NCBI RefSeq assembly: GCF_003236305.1
Contig: NZ_POTX01000015.1
Span: 1 to 49,659, forward strand
Reading direction: 5' to 3'
Length of the DNA: 49,659 bases
Source of the DNA: Micromonospora endophytica
GTDB taxonomy: Bacteria > Actinomycetota > Actinomycetes > Mycobacteriales > Micromonosporaceae
A program made the translations under genes and the position numbers. Position 1 is the stretch's first letter. Each line of letters begins with the position of its first letter. Positions 32,596 to 40,838 of this stretch are shown here, piece after piece. A model generated the notes under the pieces. It ran no database searches, was not told where the DNA came from, and worked only from the letters and a program-made list of their open reading frames with translations.

Positions 32596-35500
32596 TCACG
32601 CCTCCATGTCAGGCAGCACGGTCGGCAACACCCCGGCAGCGGCGGCGATGGCGGCGGGGGTGGTGTCGAGATGATCCAGCAAGCCGTCCACGTAGGAAAC
32701 GTCGACGCGTACTTTCTGCACCCGACCGTCGACGTCGCGCATGACGAACTCACGGAAGCCGAGCCGGTGGGCGGAGGTCGCGTCGGCGGTGGAGAGGGAG
32801 GCGAGGGTCGCCTCGTACCCGTCGTCCACCGGTACGCGCAGCAGCCGCAGCGCCTCGGAGGCGATCTCGGCGTCTTCGGCGATCCGGCCGACGAAAACGG
32901 TCGAGACCAGGTTCTGCACGTCGAGGCCGAGGATGTCGCGTGGGTTCTGGGAGGCGACAAGCGCGGCGAGGTTCCACTTGCGGGAGTCACGAGCGAGGCG
33001 GACGAGGAAGGATCGGCCGGAGCGCCATCCCTCCATGAAGTGCGCCTCGTCCAACCCGACCAGCTTGCGTGACGACATCGAGCCGCCGTAACAGCGACGT
33101 ACCGCCAGCCGGTGTGCGGTGTGCAGCATCGGCAGGGCGAGTGACTCCTCCGCCGACCAGTACTCGCGTTCGATCTTCAGGTCGGGCAGCCGGAGACCTG
33201 CCATGGTGATCACCGTGAGTGCCGCGTCCGGGCCGAGCAACCCGTCCGGTGGGCGGCCGAAGAAGAGCATGGCCAGCGGCATCTCCGCAGTGTCCAGCAG
33301 CAGATTCGCCAGTTCCCGGCCGGTGTCGTCGTCGAGCCTGCCGAGACAACTCACCACGTCGTCAAGGGTGGAGGTCTCTTCGGCGGGCACCTGGCGTACG
33401 GCGTGCCGGAACAGGGTGGCGGTCGAGGCCTCGCGGGCGACCTGGGGCGGTACCAGCATCATGCAGATGTCCTGGACCAGCATCCGCCGCTCGGCTCGAG
33501 CGTTGGAGACCGCGATCTCGAATTCCCGGTCCCCGCTGGGCCCCGCCACGAACTCGCTGCGCAGCGGCGTCGGGATCAGCGAGTACGGTGCCAGCGTGCC
33601 GTGTTCGGAGCCGGTCAGGTTCAGCACGCGGGAGTACGGTCGCAACTCCGGCATCGCACAGAGCCGGGCTAGCGGGCCGGAGGGGTCGAGCAGGGTCACC
33701 TGTACGCCGCGTCGGGCGGCCAGGTAGCCCAGCGCGCCGAGCAGCGTCGACTTGCCGCCACCCGGTTCGGCCACGAAGACCGCGAGGCCGGAGCGTTCCC
33801 GGACCTCCATGGGGAAGTGCAGGTCGAGGAAGACCGGCCGCCGGCAGGTGCCGGCCGTGCGGCCGATCAGGTCGCCGCGGCGGTCACCGACAGTGGACGC
33901 GGCCTGCGGCAGCGCCGCCGCCAGCAGGGGGACCGGCATGCGTCGGACGTAGCCGGTGTTGGCGATCGGTTCACCGGGGATGAACTCCCGGGCCAGCCAG
34001 TCCTGGTTCTTCGGGTGTTGCAGCGAGATGCGCAGCTCGCGGGAGTACAGCTGGATCAACCGGCGGGCCCGTTCCAGGCACTCCTCCCGGGTGCGCCCAC
34101 CCACCGCGATCCGGTGCCAGCCGTGGGCTCGGGCGGAGTCGACAGGCAGGCCGGTCGTCATCTCGTCGCCGATCACCAGCGCCCGCTTGGCCAGCCGCTC
34201 CAACTCCGGCGGCGCGTCGATGCCGTGTTCGGCGTAGTCGAGCTGCTGCGATCTGATCATCCGCAGTCGGTGTTCGAGATTGCGGAAGGAGTCACCGGAG
34301 CCGAGGATGTCGACCCGGGTGGAGAGTTCCATCGGCCAGGGCAGTCGCTCGTGGAAGTGCAGCCAGGGCTCGTGGCGCTCGGGGATCTCCAGCGGCTCCA
34401 TCCGGCCCACGGCGAGCACCGCCACGTGTCGTTCCTCGCCGGTCATCCGGTTGACCAGCTTGACCGTCGAGCCGTAGGGAGTGCGGTAGCGCTCCACCTG
34501 CTCGGTGAGGGCGAGCAGGTCACCGCGTTCCCAACGCCCGTCGGTGATGGGAGAGAGCGCCCCGGGTGGCGCCATGCAGAGCGCCACCGACCGGTAGAGC
34601 AGCCATTCCAGTTCATCGGCGGTGACGCGTCGGCCGCGCATGCCGAACGCGCCAAGCACCTCGTCGAACTGCTCGACGGTGCGGCCCAGCTTGCGTCGCT
34701 CACCCTCGGCGACACCTCGACCGAAGGTGCGTAGCAGCCGCTCGGTGAGCGAGTCGCCGAGTGATCGGCGGGCGAAGGTGACCCCGAGATAGGTCTGGCC
34801 CTCGGCGTGGTTCACCGAGAGCAGGTGCCGCTGTGCGGCCACCAGGTGGTCGGCCCAACTGGTCGTGCCCGGCACGTCGGGCAGCGGCGTGGCGGTGTTG
34901 GTGTCGATGGTGCGGGCCCACTCGTCGGCCGGGAAGGGCCGGGTGGTGCGGCGCAGGTGCAGTCGGAAGCCGGCGAGGCCGGCGTACTGCTCCGAGATCG
35001 CCGAGAGCAGTGCCTCGCGTTCCGCATCTGGCCGGAAGGCCCAGCGCACCTCGGGTAGCCAGTACCAGGCGGTGACGGTGTTGGGGGTGAAGGTCAGGTG
35101 TCCGGCGATCTCGGTGATGGCCAGTTCGACAGCGGGGTCACGATCCCCGAACTTGATCTTCGGTGGGCGGACCCGGGTGGGCTTGATCGGCCGGTCGCGG
35201 CGGTCGACCGCACGCTGCCGGGGCGGCGTGGTGGCGCGAGCGGCGGTGGTCTTTTCCGGTGCCCGGGCCGGCGGGCCGGCCGTCCGGCCGCCCTCGGGAG
35301 TCGGTTCGGCGGCAGGCGGCCGAGCACCCGGCCCCGGGGCCACGGGCGTGGGCGCCGGAACCGGAGACGGTGCCGGTGTACGGAAGGAGGGCGGCGTGCC
35401 CGGACCGGCGGTCGCGGCAGGCTCGTCAACCGGCCGGCTGGCTGGTGCGGGCGGCGCGGTGACCGCGGGTTGCGCGGCCGCGGCGGGTGGCGCGGGCGGG

Positions 35501-35865
35501 GCCGGCCGGCGGGTCAGTGGTGCCGGTCCGGGCGCGGCGGGCTGCTGCGGCAGGGCCCGCGCCGGTAGGCCGTTGGGCCGCTGGGCGGCGCCCTGACGGG
35601 GGTACGCCCCACCGAACAGGTCCAGGAAGGGCGAGTCGATGTCGGCGTTGTCGCGCGCCGGCCCGGGCTCTGCCGCTCGGCGTTGGGCCGGACGGGGTGC
35701 CTGGAAGACGCCGACGCTGCCGTGGCCGGGACTGGCGGCGAGCGCCGGATCGAGGGAGCCGTCGTCAGCCTCGTCGGATTGCGGGTAGTCGAACGAACGC
35801 GCACGGTTACCGTGTGGTGCGGCCGGGTGTCCGGCCGGGGATCCCGGCGTGGAGGAGCGGCTCAT
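32596..35865 (-). CDS. VirB4-type T4SS ATPase with long disordered N-terminus
   Basis: 1089 aa. The first ~225 residues are Pro/Ala-rich and low complexity. Residues ~240-690 correspond to the VirB4 N-terminal domain (PEVRWAFRPDAEREALL, DILGSGDSFRNLEHRLRM). The motor domain has Walker A AEPGGGKST (Lys705), TLLDPSGPLARL, Walker B KLVGLDEAHF (Asp939-Glu940) and ARDSRKWNLAALVASQNPRD (sensor-like Gln). This is the hallmark energiser of type IV secretion, and both catalytic motifs are intact. It starts at the ATG at 35865, about 97 bp after the PrgI-like gene. The long disordered tail is unusual for VirB4 and may recruit partners. Confidence 0.88.
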   Translation of the reverse strand: MSRSSTPGSPAGHPAAPHGNRARSFDYPQSDEADDGSLDPALAASPGHGSVGVFQAPRPAQRRAAEPGPARDNADIDSPFLDLFGGAYPRQGAAQRPNGLPARALPQQPAAPGPAPLTRRPAPPAPPAAAAQPAVTAPPAPASRPVDEPAATAGPGTPPSFRTPAPSPVPAPTPVAPGPGARPPAAEPTPEGGRTAGPPARAPEKTTAARATTPPRQRAVDRRDRPIKPTRVRPPKIKFGDRDPAVELAITEIAGHLTFTPNTVTAWYWLPEVRWAFRPDAEREALLSAISEQYAGLAGFRLHLRRTTRPFPADEWARTIDTNTATPLPDVPGTTSWADHLVAAQRHLLSVNHAEGQTYLGVTFARRSLGDSLTERLLRTFGRGVAEGERRKLGRTVEQFDEVLGAFGMRGRRVTADELEWLLYRSVALCMAPPGALSPITDGRWERGDLLALTEQVERYRTPYGSTVKLVNRMTGEERHVAVLAVGRMEPLEIPERHEPWLHFHERLPWPMELSTRVDILGSGDSFRNLEHRLRMIRSQQLDYAEHGIDAPPELERLAKRALVIGDEMTTGLPVDSARAHGWHRIAVGGRTREECLERARRLIQLYSRELRISLQHPKNQDWLAREFIPGEPIANTGYVRRMPVPLLAAALPQAASTVGDRRGDLIGRTAGTCRRPVFLDLHFPMEVRERSGLAVFVAEPGGGKSTLLGALGYLAARRGVQVTLLDPSGPLARLCAMPELRPYSRVLNLTGSEHGTLAPYSLIPTPLRSEFVAGPSGDREFEIAVSNARAERRMLVQDICMMLVPPQVAREASTATLFRHAVRQVPAEETSTLDDVVSCLGRLDDDTGRELANLLLDTAEMPLAMLFFGRPPDGLLGPDAALTVITMAGLRLPDLKIEREYWSAEESLALPMLHTAHRLAVRRCYGGSMSSRKLVGLDEAHFMEGWRSGRSFLVRLARDSRKWNLAALVASQNPRDILGLDVQNLVSTVFVGRIAEDAEIASEALRLLRVPVDDGYEATLASLSTADATSAHRLGFREFVMRDVDGRVQKVRVDVSYVDGLLDHLDTTPAAIAAAAGVLPTVLPDMEA

Positions 35866-35962
35866 GAGATCGCCCTGCCCGCGCCAGTGGGCGATGTCGG
35901 GCGACAGTGCTTGTCGGGGTTTCGCGCCAACCCTCTGCGCGGCCCGTACGACGTGCAGCCGG

Positions 35963-36325
35963 TCATGCCAGTTCCTCCCGGATCCTGATCCCGCTGCCGA
36001 CCAGGCGCGGGTCGCGCTGTTCGGCGGCCGGCTCCCGGGTGCGTCGCCAGTCGGTTAGCGCGGTGCGGATCACCATGCGCGCGGGCCGATCCGGGTCGAC
36101 GTACCGGAAGACGAACGAGGTGGTCACGATGGCGAGCGCGATCTCCCAGGCGGGGAAGAGTTCGACCTGCATCGTGAACAGCCAGTGGATGAACATGTAG
36201 AGGGGAACGAGCAGGATGAACAGGCCGTACTGGGCGTACGGCAGGTGGACCGGAAGGGTGTAGCCGGGCGGCCCGAGGTAGACCAGGCGGGCCCGGTAGA
36301 TGTCGTCGTCAGTGCGCAGCCGCAT
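35963..36325 (-). CDS. PrgI/VirB3-like small membrane protein
   Basis: 120 aa with two adjacent membrane helices (YGLFILLVPLYMFIHWLFTMQ and LFPAWEIALAIVTTSFVF), followed by the basic amphipathic run RYVDPDRPARMVIRTALTDW. Size, two-helix layout and position directly before virB4 match PrgI/VirB3 proteins, which recruit VirB4 to the membrane. The start is an ATG at 36325, 13 bp after the stop of the VirB2-like gene. Homology is inferred from topology and synteny. Confidence 0.75.
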   Translation of the reverse strand: MRLRTDDDIYRARLVYLGPPGYTLPVHLPYAQYGLFILLVPLYMFIHWLFTMQVELFPAWEIALAIVTTSFVFRYVDPDRPARMVIRTALTDWRRTREPAAEQRDPRLVGSGIRIREELA

Positions 36326-36338
36326 CTCGTGCCCGCGC

Positions 36339-36656
36339 CTACTGGAAGATCAGGTTGATCAGGAAGTCGCCGATGAAGAAGAGGGTGGCGGCCCCGGCGA
36401 TGAAGGCCAGGCCGACGATCGCGATCGCGGAGCTGGTCAGCACCTTCGAAATCTCTCCCCGGCTGGCGCGACCGATGAAGATGACGCCCAGCACGGCCAG
36501 TAGGATCGGAGCGATCTTGCTGGCGAAGAAGGTGACGACGCCCTCTGTGTTGATCCCCTTTGGTTCCTCGGCGGCGAGTGGGATCGACGACGCCACAGTG
36601 GAGAGCAGGTGGAGGGCGTTCGTGGACGCCGTTTCCATCAGCTCGATGGCGATCAC
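36339..36656 (-). CDS. VirB2-like small two-helix membrane protein
   Basis: 105 aa from the GTG at 36656, chosen because GGGGAGG lies 5-6 nt upstream. A short leader region (LHLLSTVASSIPLAAEEP) could be a cleaved signal. Two helices follow (KIAPILLAVLGVIFIGRASR and SSAIAIVGLAFIAGAATLFF). First place in the operon, size and the two-helix hairpin with a small polar loop suit a VirB2/TrbC-type pilin-like subunit, but no diagnostic residues exist for that family, so this is a topology-based call. Confidence 0.65.
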   Translation of the reverse strand: MIAIELMETASTNALHLLSTVASSIPLAAEEPKGINTEGVVTFFASKIAPILLAVLGVIFIGRASRGEISKVLTSSAIAIVGLAFIAGAATLFFIGDFLINLIFQ

Positions 36657-36762
36657 TGGAACCTCCCCAAGTCGCGGCCGGCGGCGCCGCGGTGGTGCAG
36701 TAGGCAAGCCTGACGGGATGGTGCTCACTCGGCGCAGCGCGCGAGACGCTGCGTACAGCATC

Positions 36763-36785
36763 CGCCACTGAAAGTGGCGATTTTT
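36763..36785 (+). terminator. Rho-independent-type terminator on the + strand
   Basis: CGCCACT-GAA-AGTGGCG, a perfect 7-bp stem with a 3-nt loop, is followed at once by ATTTTT. It would stop plus-strand transcription that enters from the T4SS-like operon side before it reaches folP, or end a small RNA made in this region. On the minus strand it lies in the region upstream of the VirB2-like gene. Confidence 0.6.
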
Positions 36786-36987
36786 GGGTGGATTCTCCCG
36801 CTTCGGCCCTCCCTAACCGCGTCGCCATCTCGATGCCGGGCAATTCCACAGCGTACGGGCCGCCCCTCTTTGCGACAAGCCGCGAAGAGGCTGCCCGAAT
36901 CGGCCCGGACGACCGATCGTACACCTGTTCCAATTGCCATGTCAGGGCCCTTCAGCCCGGGCTGATCGACGCCGCCCTGTAGACCGG

Positions 36988-36993
36988 TACGGT
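36988..36993 (+). promoter_or_regulatory. Candidate -10 element for leaderless folP, inside a palindrome
   Basis: TACGGT begins 12 nt before the folP GTG and lies within the palindrome AGACCG-GTA-CGGTCT (36981-36995). A repressor bound there would directly block the promoter. No Shine-Dalgarno precedes folP. Confidence 0.45.
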
Positions 36994-36999
36994 CTAGTC

Positions 37000-37944
37000 G
37001 TGACGGATCTGGTACGGGCTCCGGCCCCGGTGGTGATGGGTGTCCTGAATGTGACGCCCGATTCGTTCTCCGACGGTGGGCGGTACGCGGACGTCGACGC
37101 GGCCGTCGCACATGGAGTCCGGCTCCGTGCCGACGGTGCCGGGTTGGTGGATGTGGGTGGAGAGTCGACCCGGCCCGGCGCCGATCGGGTCGACGCCGAC
37201 ATCGAGAGTGCCCGGGTGCTGCCGGTGGTCCGTGCGCTGACCTCGGCCGGCGTACCGGTGAGCATCGACACCACCCGCGCCCGGGTCGCCGAGGCCGCCC
37301 TTGCGGCCGGTGCGGTGGTGGTGAACGACGTCTCCGGTGGGCTGGCCGATCCGGACATGGCACGGGTGGTCCGCGACGCCGGCTGTCCCTGGGTGCTGAT
37401 GCACTGGCGGGGCCATTCCCGACAGATGAGCGAGCTGGCCAGTTACCGCGACGTCGTGGCCGACGTCCGAGCCGAACTCGACAAGCGGGTGTCGGCGGCG
37501 CTCGCCGCCGGGGTGGCTGCGGACCGCATCATCATCGACCCGGGCCTCGGCTTCGCCAAGACGGCGGCACACAACTGGCAGCTCAGCGCCCGGCTGCCGG
37601 AGCTGCTGCAGTTGGGCTATCCGCTGCTCTTCGCGGCGAGCCGCAAGTCGTACCTCGGTCTGTTGCTGGCCGGACCGGACGGCACGCCACGCCCGACCGC
37701 CGACCGCGAGATGGCCACCGTCGCGACAAGCGTGCTCGCGGTCGCCGCCGGTGCCTGGGGCGTGCGCGTGCACGACGTGCGGGCGACAGTCGACGCACTC
37801 GCTGTCTGGCAGGCCACCGGCCGCCCGAAGCTGACCTGGCCGCCCGGGCCAGCCGCGTCGCCCGGGCCAGCCGGGTCGCCCGGGCCAGGCGCGCCGGTCC
37901 CCGCCACCGCCAGCGGTGCCGAACAGCCTGTCGACGGGAGGTAA
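37000..37944 (+). CDS. folP: Dihydropteroate synthase
   Basis: 314 aa. It joins p-aminobenzoate to dihydropterin pyrophosphate and is the sulfonamide target. Motifs in order: GVLNVTPDSFSDGG, VDVGGESTRPGA (loop 2), VNDVSGG, IIIDPGLGFAKT and the LFAASRKSYLG pterin/phosphate loop. I start at GTG 37000 (VTDLVRAPAPVVMGVLNVTP). The last ~35 residues are a Pro/Gly/Ala tail encoded by 18-bp tandem repeats and are not part of the TIM barrel. The folB ribosome binding site overlaps its stop codon. In related genomes folP usually follows folE directly; here 12.8 kb intervene. Confidence 0.95.
   Translation: MTDLVRAPAPVVMGVLNVTPDSFSDGGRYADVDAAVAHGVRLRADGAGLVDVGGESTRPGADRVDADIESARVLPVVRALTSAGVPVSIDTTRARVAEAALAAGAVVVNDVSGGLADPDMARVVRDAGCPWVLMHWRGHSRQMSELASYRDVVADVRAELDKRVSAALAAGVAADRIIIDPGLGFAKTAAHNWQLSARLPELLQLGYPLLFAASRKSYLGLLLAGPDGTPRPTADREMATVATSVLAVAAGAWGVRVHDVRATVDALAVWQATGRPKLTWPPGPAASPGPAGSPGPGAPVPATASGAEQPVDGR
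37842..37895 (+). repeat. Three 18-bp tandem repeats in the 3' end of folP
   Basis: Three consecutive units share the core GCCCGGGCCAG and encode PGPAAS / PGPAGS / PGPGAP-like hexapeptides in the disordered C-terminal tail of FolP. Being in frame, copy-number change by slippage would be tolerated. Confidence 0.75.
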
Positions 37945-37948
37945 GCCG

Positions 37949-38314
37949 GTGACCGACCGGATCGAGTTGACCGGCCTGCGGGCGTACGGCCGGCACGGGG
38001 TGTACGACTTCGAACGCGCCCAGGGGCAGGAGTTCGTCGTGGACGCCGTACTGGAGTTGGATCTCAGTCCGGCCGCCCGCTCCGACGACGTGGCGGACAC
38101 GGTGCACTACGGCGAGCTGGCCGACCGCCTGGTCGCGGTGGTGACCGGAGAGCCGGTCAATCTGATCGAGACTCTCGCCGACCGGCTGGTCGAGGTCTGC
38201 CTGGCTGATCCCCGGGTGCACGGCGCGACGGTCACCGTGCACAAGCCCGAGGCGCCGGTGCCGCACGCCTTCACCGACGTGGCCGTCACGATGCGCCGGA
38301 CCCGGACCCGATGA
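37949..38314 (+). CDS. folB: Dihydroneopterin aldolase
   Basis: 121 aa. It cleaves 7,8-dihydroneopterin to 6-hydroxymethyl-dihydropterin and glycolaldehyde. Signature residues: GLRAYGRHGVYDFER with the start of the pterin pocket, VHYGELAD with the binding Glu, NLIETLADRL and TVHKPEAPVPHAF with the catalytic Lys. The GTG at 37949 has GGGAGG 7 nt upstream, overlapping the folP stop. Its own stop overlaps the folK start by 4 bp. Size and motifs are ordinary. Confidence 0.95.
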   Translation: MTDRIELTGLRAYGRHGVYDFERAQGQEFVVDAVLELDLSPAARSDDVADTVHYGELADRLVAVVTGEPVNLIETLADRLVEVCLADPRVHGATVTVHKPEAPVPHAFTDVAVTMRRTRTR

Positions 38315-38838
38315 CCCGCGCCCTGCTCTCGCTCGGCAGCAACCTCGGTGACCGGCTCGGTCACCTCCGGACCGCCTTGGCGACGTTCGGCGAGAGTGTG
38401 CTGATGGTCTCGGGGGTGTACGAGACGCCACCGTGGGGGGACGTCGAGCAGCCCGCGTACCTGAACGCGGTGCTGTTGGCCGTGGACCCTGCGGCCGGCC
38501 CGTACGACTGGTTGGCCCGGGCAAGGGCGGCGGAGCACACCGCGGGCCGGGTCCGGGACCCGCAGCGGCGCTTCGGGCCCCGTACCCTCGACGTCGATGT
38601 CATCGCGGTGTGGGCCGACGACGATCGACAGGTGCTCAGCGACGACCCGGAGTTGACACTGCCACATCCGCGGGCGCATCTGCGGGCCTTCGTGCTCCGG
38701 CCGTGGATCGACATCCAGCCCTACGGTCAACTGCCGGGACATGGTCGGCTGACCGATCTGCTGACCTGCGGCCCGGCTGCGGCCGAGGTCGCGGAACTGC
38801 GCCCACGGCCGGATCTGCGGTTAGAGTCGGGAGCATGA
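38311..38838 (+). CDS. folK: 2-amino-4-hydroxy-6-hydroxymethyldihydropteridine pyrophosphokinase
   Basis: 175 aa. It transfers pyrophosphate from ATP to hydroxymethyl-dihydropterin to supply FolP. Visible motifs: LSLGSNLGDRLGHL, VYETPPWGDVEQPAYLNAV, RFGPRTLDVDVIAV (metal-binding DxD) and LTLPHPRAHLRAFVL. The ATG overlaps the folB stop (ATGA), and its stop overlaps the next ATG, so folP-folB-folK-DUF3180 is one coupled operon. Confidence 0.96.
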   Translation: MTRALLSLGSNLGDRLGHLRTALATFGESVLMVSGVYETPPWGDVEQPAYLNAVLLAVDPAAGPYDWLARARAAEHTAGRVRDPQRRFGPRTLDVDVIAVWADDDRQVLSDDPELTLPHPRAHLRAFVLRPWIDIQPYGQLPGHGRLTDLLTCGPAAAEVAELRPRPDLRLESGA

Positions 38839-39353
38839 CGCAGTCCCCACCTCCCGACGGGCCGCGGATGGGACCGACCCGCATTTCGACCCTGGTGGTG
38901 ACCGCCCTGGCCACGGCGGCGGCCGCCTGGTTGCTGATCAGCAGTCTCTACTACAACCGGATGCCCGCGCTGCCCTGGCTCCCGGTGATCACCCTGGCCG
39001 GTCTCGCGGTGCTGGAGGCCTACGCCGCGATCAACACCCGGGGGCGGATCGAGCGGCGGCCTGGCCGTGACCCGGTGAACCCGCTGATGGTGGCCCGGTT
39101 CGTCGTGCTCGCCAAGGCGTCCGCCCTGGTTGGGGCGATCTTCGCCGGCTTCTACGCGGGATTGACCGGCTGGTTGTTCGTGCAGACCACGCGGGCGGCA
39201 GGTGAGGACCGCCCGGCCGCCATCGCGGGTCTGCTGGCCTCGGTCGCCCTGGTGGCTGCTGCGCTCTGGCTGGAGCGGTCCTGCCGGGTTCCGGAGCGGC
39301 CGGAGGACGAGCAGGAGCCAGACGACCGGGAAACCCGTCCGGGCCGGCGTTAG
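38835..39353 (+). CDS. DUF3180 membrane protein
   Basis: 172 aa with four hydrophobic helices (TLVVTALATAAAAWLLIS, LPWLPVITLAGLAVLEAYA, LAKASALVGAIFAGFYAGL, AIAGLLASVALVAAALWL) and the connecting segment RPGRDPVNPLMVARFVVLAKASA, characteristic of the actinobacterial DUF3180 family that follows folK. A charged tail (PEDEQEPDDRE) closes it. The ATG overlaps the folK stop by 4 bp. Function unknown, but the linkage to folate genes is conserved in the phylum. Confidence 0.88.
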   Translation: MTQSPPPDGPRMGPTRISTLVVTALATAAAAWLLISSLYYNRMPALPWLPVITLAGLAVLEAYAAINTRGRIERRPGRDPVNPLMVARFVVLAKASALVGAIFAGFYAGLTGWLFVQTTRAAGEDRPAAIAGLLASVALVAAALWLERSCRVPERPEDEQEPDDRETRPGRR

Positions 39354-39467
39354 CGCCTGGGCCGTACTGCTGGCGCTTGCCGCGCCACCTCGGTCCGGGA
39401 GCTTCCTGACGCCTACCGACTCTCCGGCACCCGATCGACGGGGGTTACGCCCGGCTGGGAGCGCGGG

Positions 39468-39473
39468 TACGGT
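39468..39473 (+). promoter_or_regulatory. Candidate -10 element for the orphan ABC permease
   Basis: TACGGT about 87 nt upstream of the permease ATG. That gene has a ribosome-binding site (AAGGCAGG), so it has a normal leader, unlike the leaderless set. Confidence 0.35.
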
Positions 39474-39554
39474 GCCTGCGACCGGGAGGCAACGGCCGCC
39501 GCCGGTCCGCCCGCGCGTCGGTGCAGTCCGGGCGGCCGCTGGAAGGCAGGATTC

Positions 39555-40772
39555 ATGGGGTACGACGAACCGGGCCGGAGCGGATCGGCGGAGCCGACCT
39601 CCGGCGTACCGGCCGGCGGGGCGGACACCGTAGTGGACGACTCCCGCAGCGGTGAGTCGGGTCCGGACCGGTTCGGCGTCCACGTGGTCTGGGAGACCCT
39701 GCTCCTGCTCGGCTTCGGCGCCCTGGTGTATTTGCTCTGGCGGGAGGATCCGGCGGCGCTGCGGGGCAACGGCCTACGCGACCTCATCCTCGACGTGGTC
39801 GGTCTCGGTCTGCTGGTGATGGCCGCCGGGCTGAGTCTGCGTACCGCGGCGGTGAACCTGGCGATCGGGCCGGTGGCGGTCGCGGCCGGGCTGCACTTCG
39901 CCGAACAGGGTGACCGGGGTCTGGTCGTGGCCGTCGGTATGGCCGCCGCGGTCGCCGCGCTCGGCGGGCTGCTGCTGGGGTTGGTGGTCGTGGTGCTGCA
40001 CGTGCCGGGCTGGGCGGCCAGCCTGGGTGGTGCCGCTGGCGTGATCGTCTACGTCGAGCAGCGTTCCGCGCCGGTGCTAGTGCAGGGGGACCACGATCCG
40101 CGCGCCATCGCCGGTCAGCTCTTCGTCGGGTTCGCCGCGATCGCGATCATCGGCGGGTTGTTCGGCGCGATGGGCCCGATCCGCCGCCTGGTGGGCCGGT
40201 TCCGTCCGGTCGCCGATCCGGCGCGGCGGCGGGGGGTGGCGGCGGCCGTCGTCACGACCGGCGGGTACGTCTGCTCCACAGTGCTGGCGATGTTCGCCGG
40301 TGTGCTCGTCGCCTCGGCTGATGGTGCGGTGACCCCGGCCGCCGGCCTGGACTGGACGGTGTTGGCGGTGGGTGCCGCGCTGCTCGGCGGCACCAGCGCG
40401 TTCGGTCGGCGGGGCGGCGTGTTCGGCACGCTCGTGACGGCCGGCGCGGTCGGCCTGTTCTTCACGTACGCGCAGACCAGCGGCTGGACGGTGAGCCGCT
40501 GGGCGGTCGGCGGTGTGGCGCTGGCCGCCGGACTCGTGGTCACCCGACTCGTCGAGGCGTACGGCCGGCCGGCGTCGGGGCCCACCGCGCGGCCGGTGTC
40601 ACCGGCCGGTGGTGATCCGGCGAACGCCGGCGGATGGGCCGTGCCACGGCCGGAACCGGTGGGCGACTGGCCGCCCGTGCTGCCGACCCAGCAGTCCGGG
40701 GGCGCGGCCGACCCATGGGGCGGTCGACGGTGGGAGGCCGGCTCGCGGAGCTGGGACGCCGAGGATCGGTGA
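39555..40772 (+). CDS. Orphan ABC transporter permease (RbsC-type, BPD_transp_2)
   Basis: 405 aa. A disordered ~40-residue N-terminus precedes nine or ten membrane helices. The run AAVNLAIGPVAVAAGLHFAEQ with later GWAASLGGAAGVIVYVEQ resembles the conserved gating region of ribose/nucleoside-type permeases, and VGAALLGGTSAFGRRGGVFGTL matches the family's late G-G-x-S motif. A hydrophilic C-tail of ~70 residues follows. No ATPase or sugar-binding protein gene is adjacent, so it either borrows partners or has another role. The ATG at 39555 has AAGGCAGG upstream. Confidence 0.75.
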   Translation: MGYDEPGRSGSAEPTSGVPAGGADTVVDDSRSGESGPDRFGVHVVWETLLLLGFGALVYLLWREDPAALRGNGLRDLILDVVGLGLLVMAAGLSLRTAAVNLAIGPVAVAAGLHFAEQGDRGLVVAVGMAAAVAALGGLLLGLVVVVLHVPGWAASLGGAAGVIVYVEQRSAPVLVQGDHDPRAIAGQLFVGFAAIAIIGGLFGAMGPIRRLVGRFRPVADPARRRGVAAAVVTTGGYVCSTVLAMFAGVLVASADGAVTPAAGLDWTVLAVGAALLGGTSAFGRRGGVFGTLVTAGAVGLFFTYAQTSGWTVSRWAVGGVALAAGLVVTRLVEAYGRPASGPTARPVSPAGGDPANAGGWAVPRPEPVGDWPPVLPTQQSGGAADPWGGRRWEAGSRSWDAEDR

Positions 40773-40838
40773 CCTGCCGGCTCACTCCCGGCGCGCCGTC
40801 GGCATGCCGGATGTGATCTCGGCGGTTAGGCTCGGCGC

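Larger units (their letters stand above)
36657..36999. promoter_or_regulatory. 343-bp divergent region between T4SS-like operon and folP, with three hairpins
   Basis: No gene found. It holds a 7-bp stem with 7-nt loop at 36733-36753, a terminator-like hairpin at 36763-36785, and a two-part stem at 36856-36897 (outer CGGGC/GCCCG, inner CCTCTTTGCG with CGCGAAGAGG around ACAAGC, one wobble). At its right end AGACCG-GTA-CGGTCT (36981-36995) is a palindrome that overlaps the folP -10-like TACGGT. The region must carry the promoters of both divergent units. Confidence 0.55.

Noticed and set aside
24199..36999. The block as a conjugative element (ICE/AICE)
   Set aside because: No integrase, relaxase, VirD4, replication initiator, tRNA gene or direct repeats seen at the borders.
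37949..38314. An in-frame start for folB at 37916, inside folP
   Set aside because: The GTG at 37949 has a good ribosome binding site and matches the family N-terminus; the upstream extension is coded by the folP tail in another frame.
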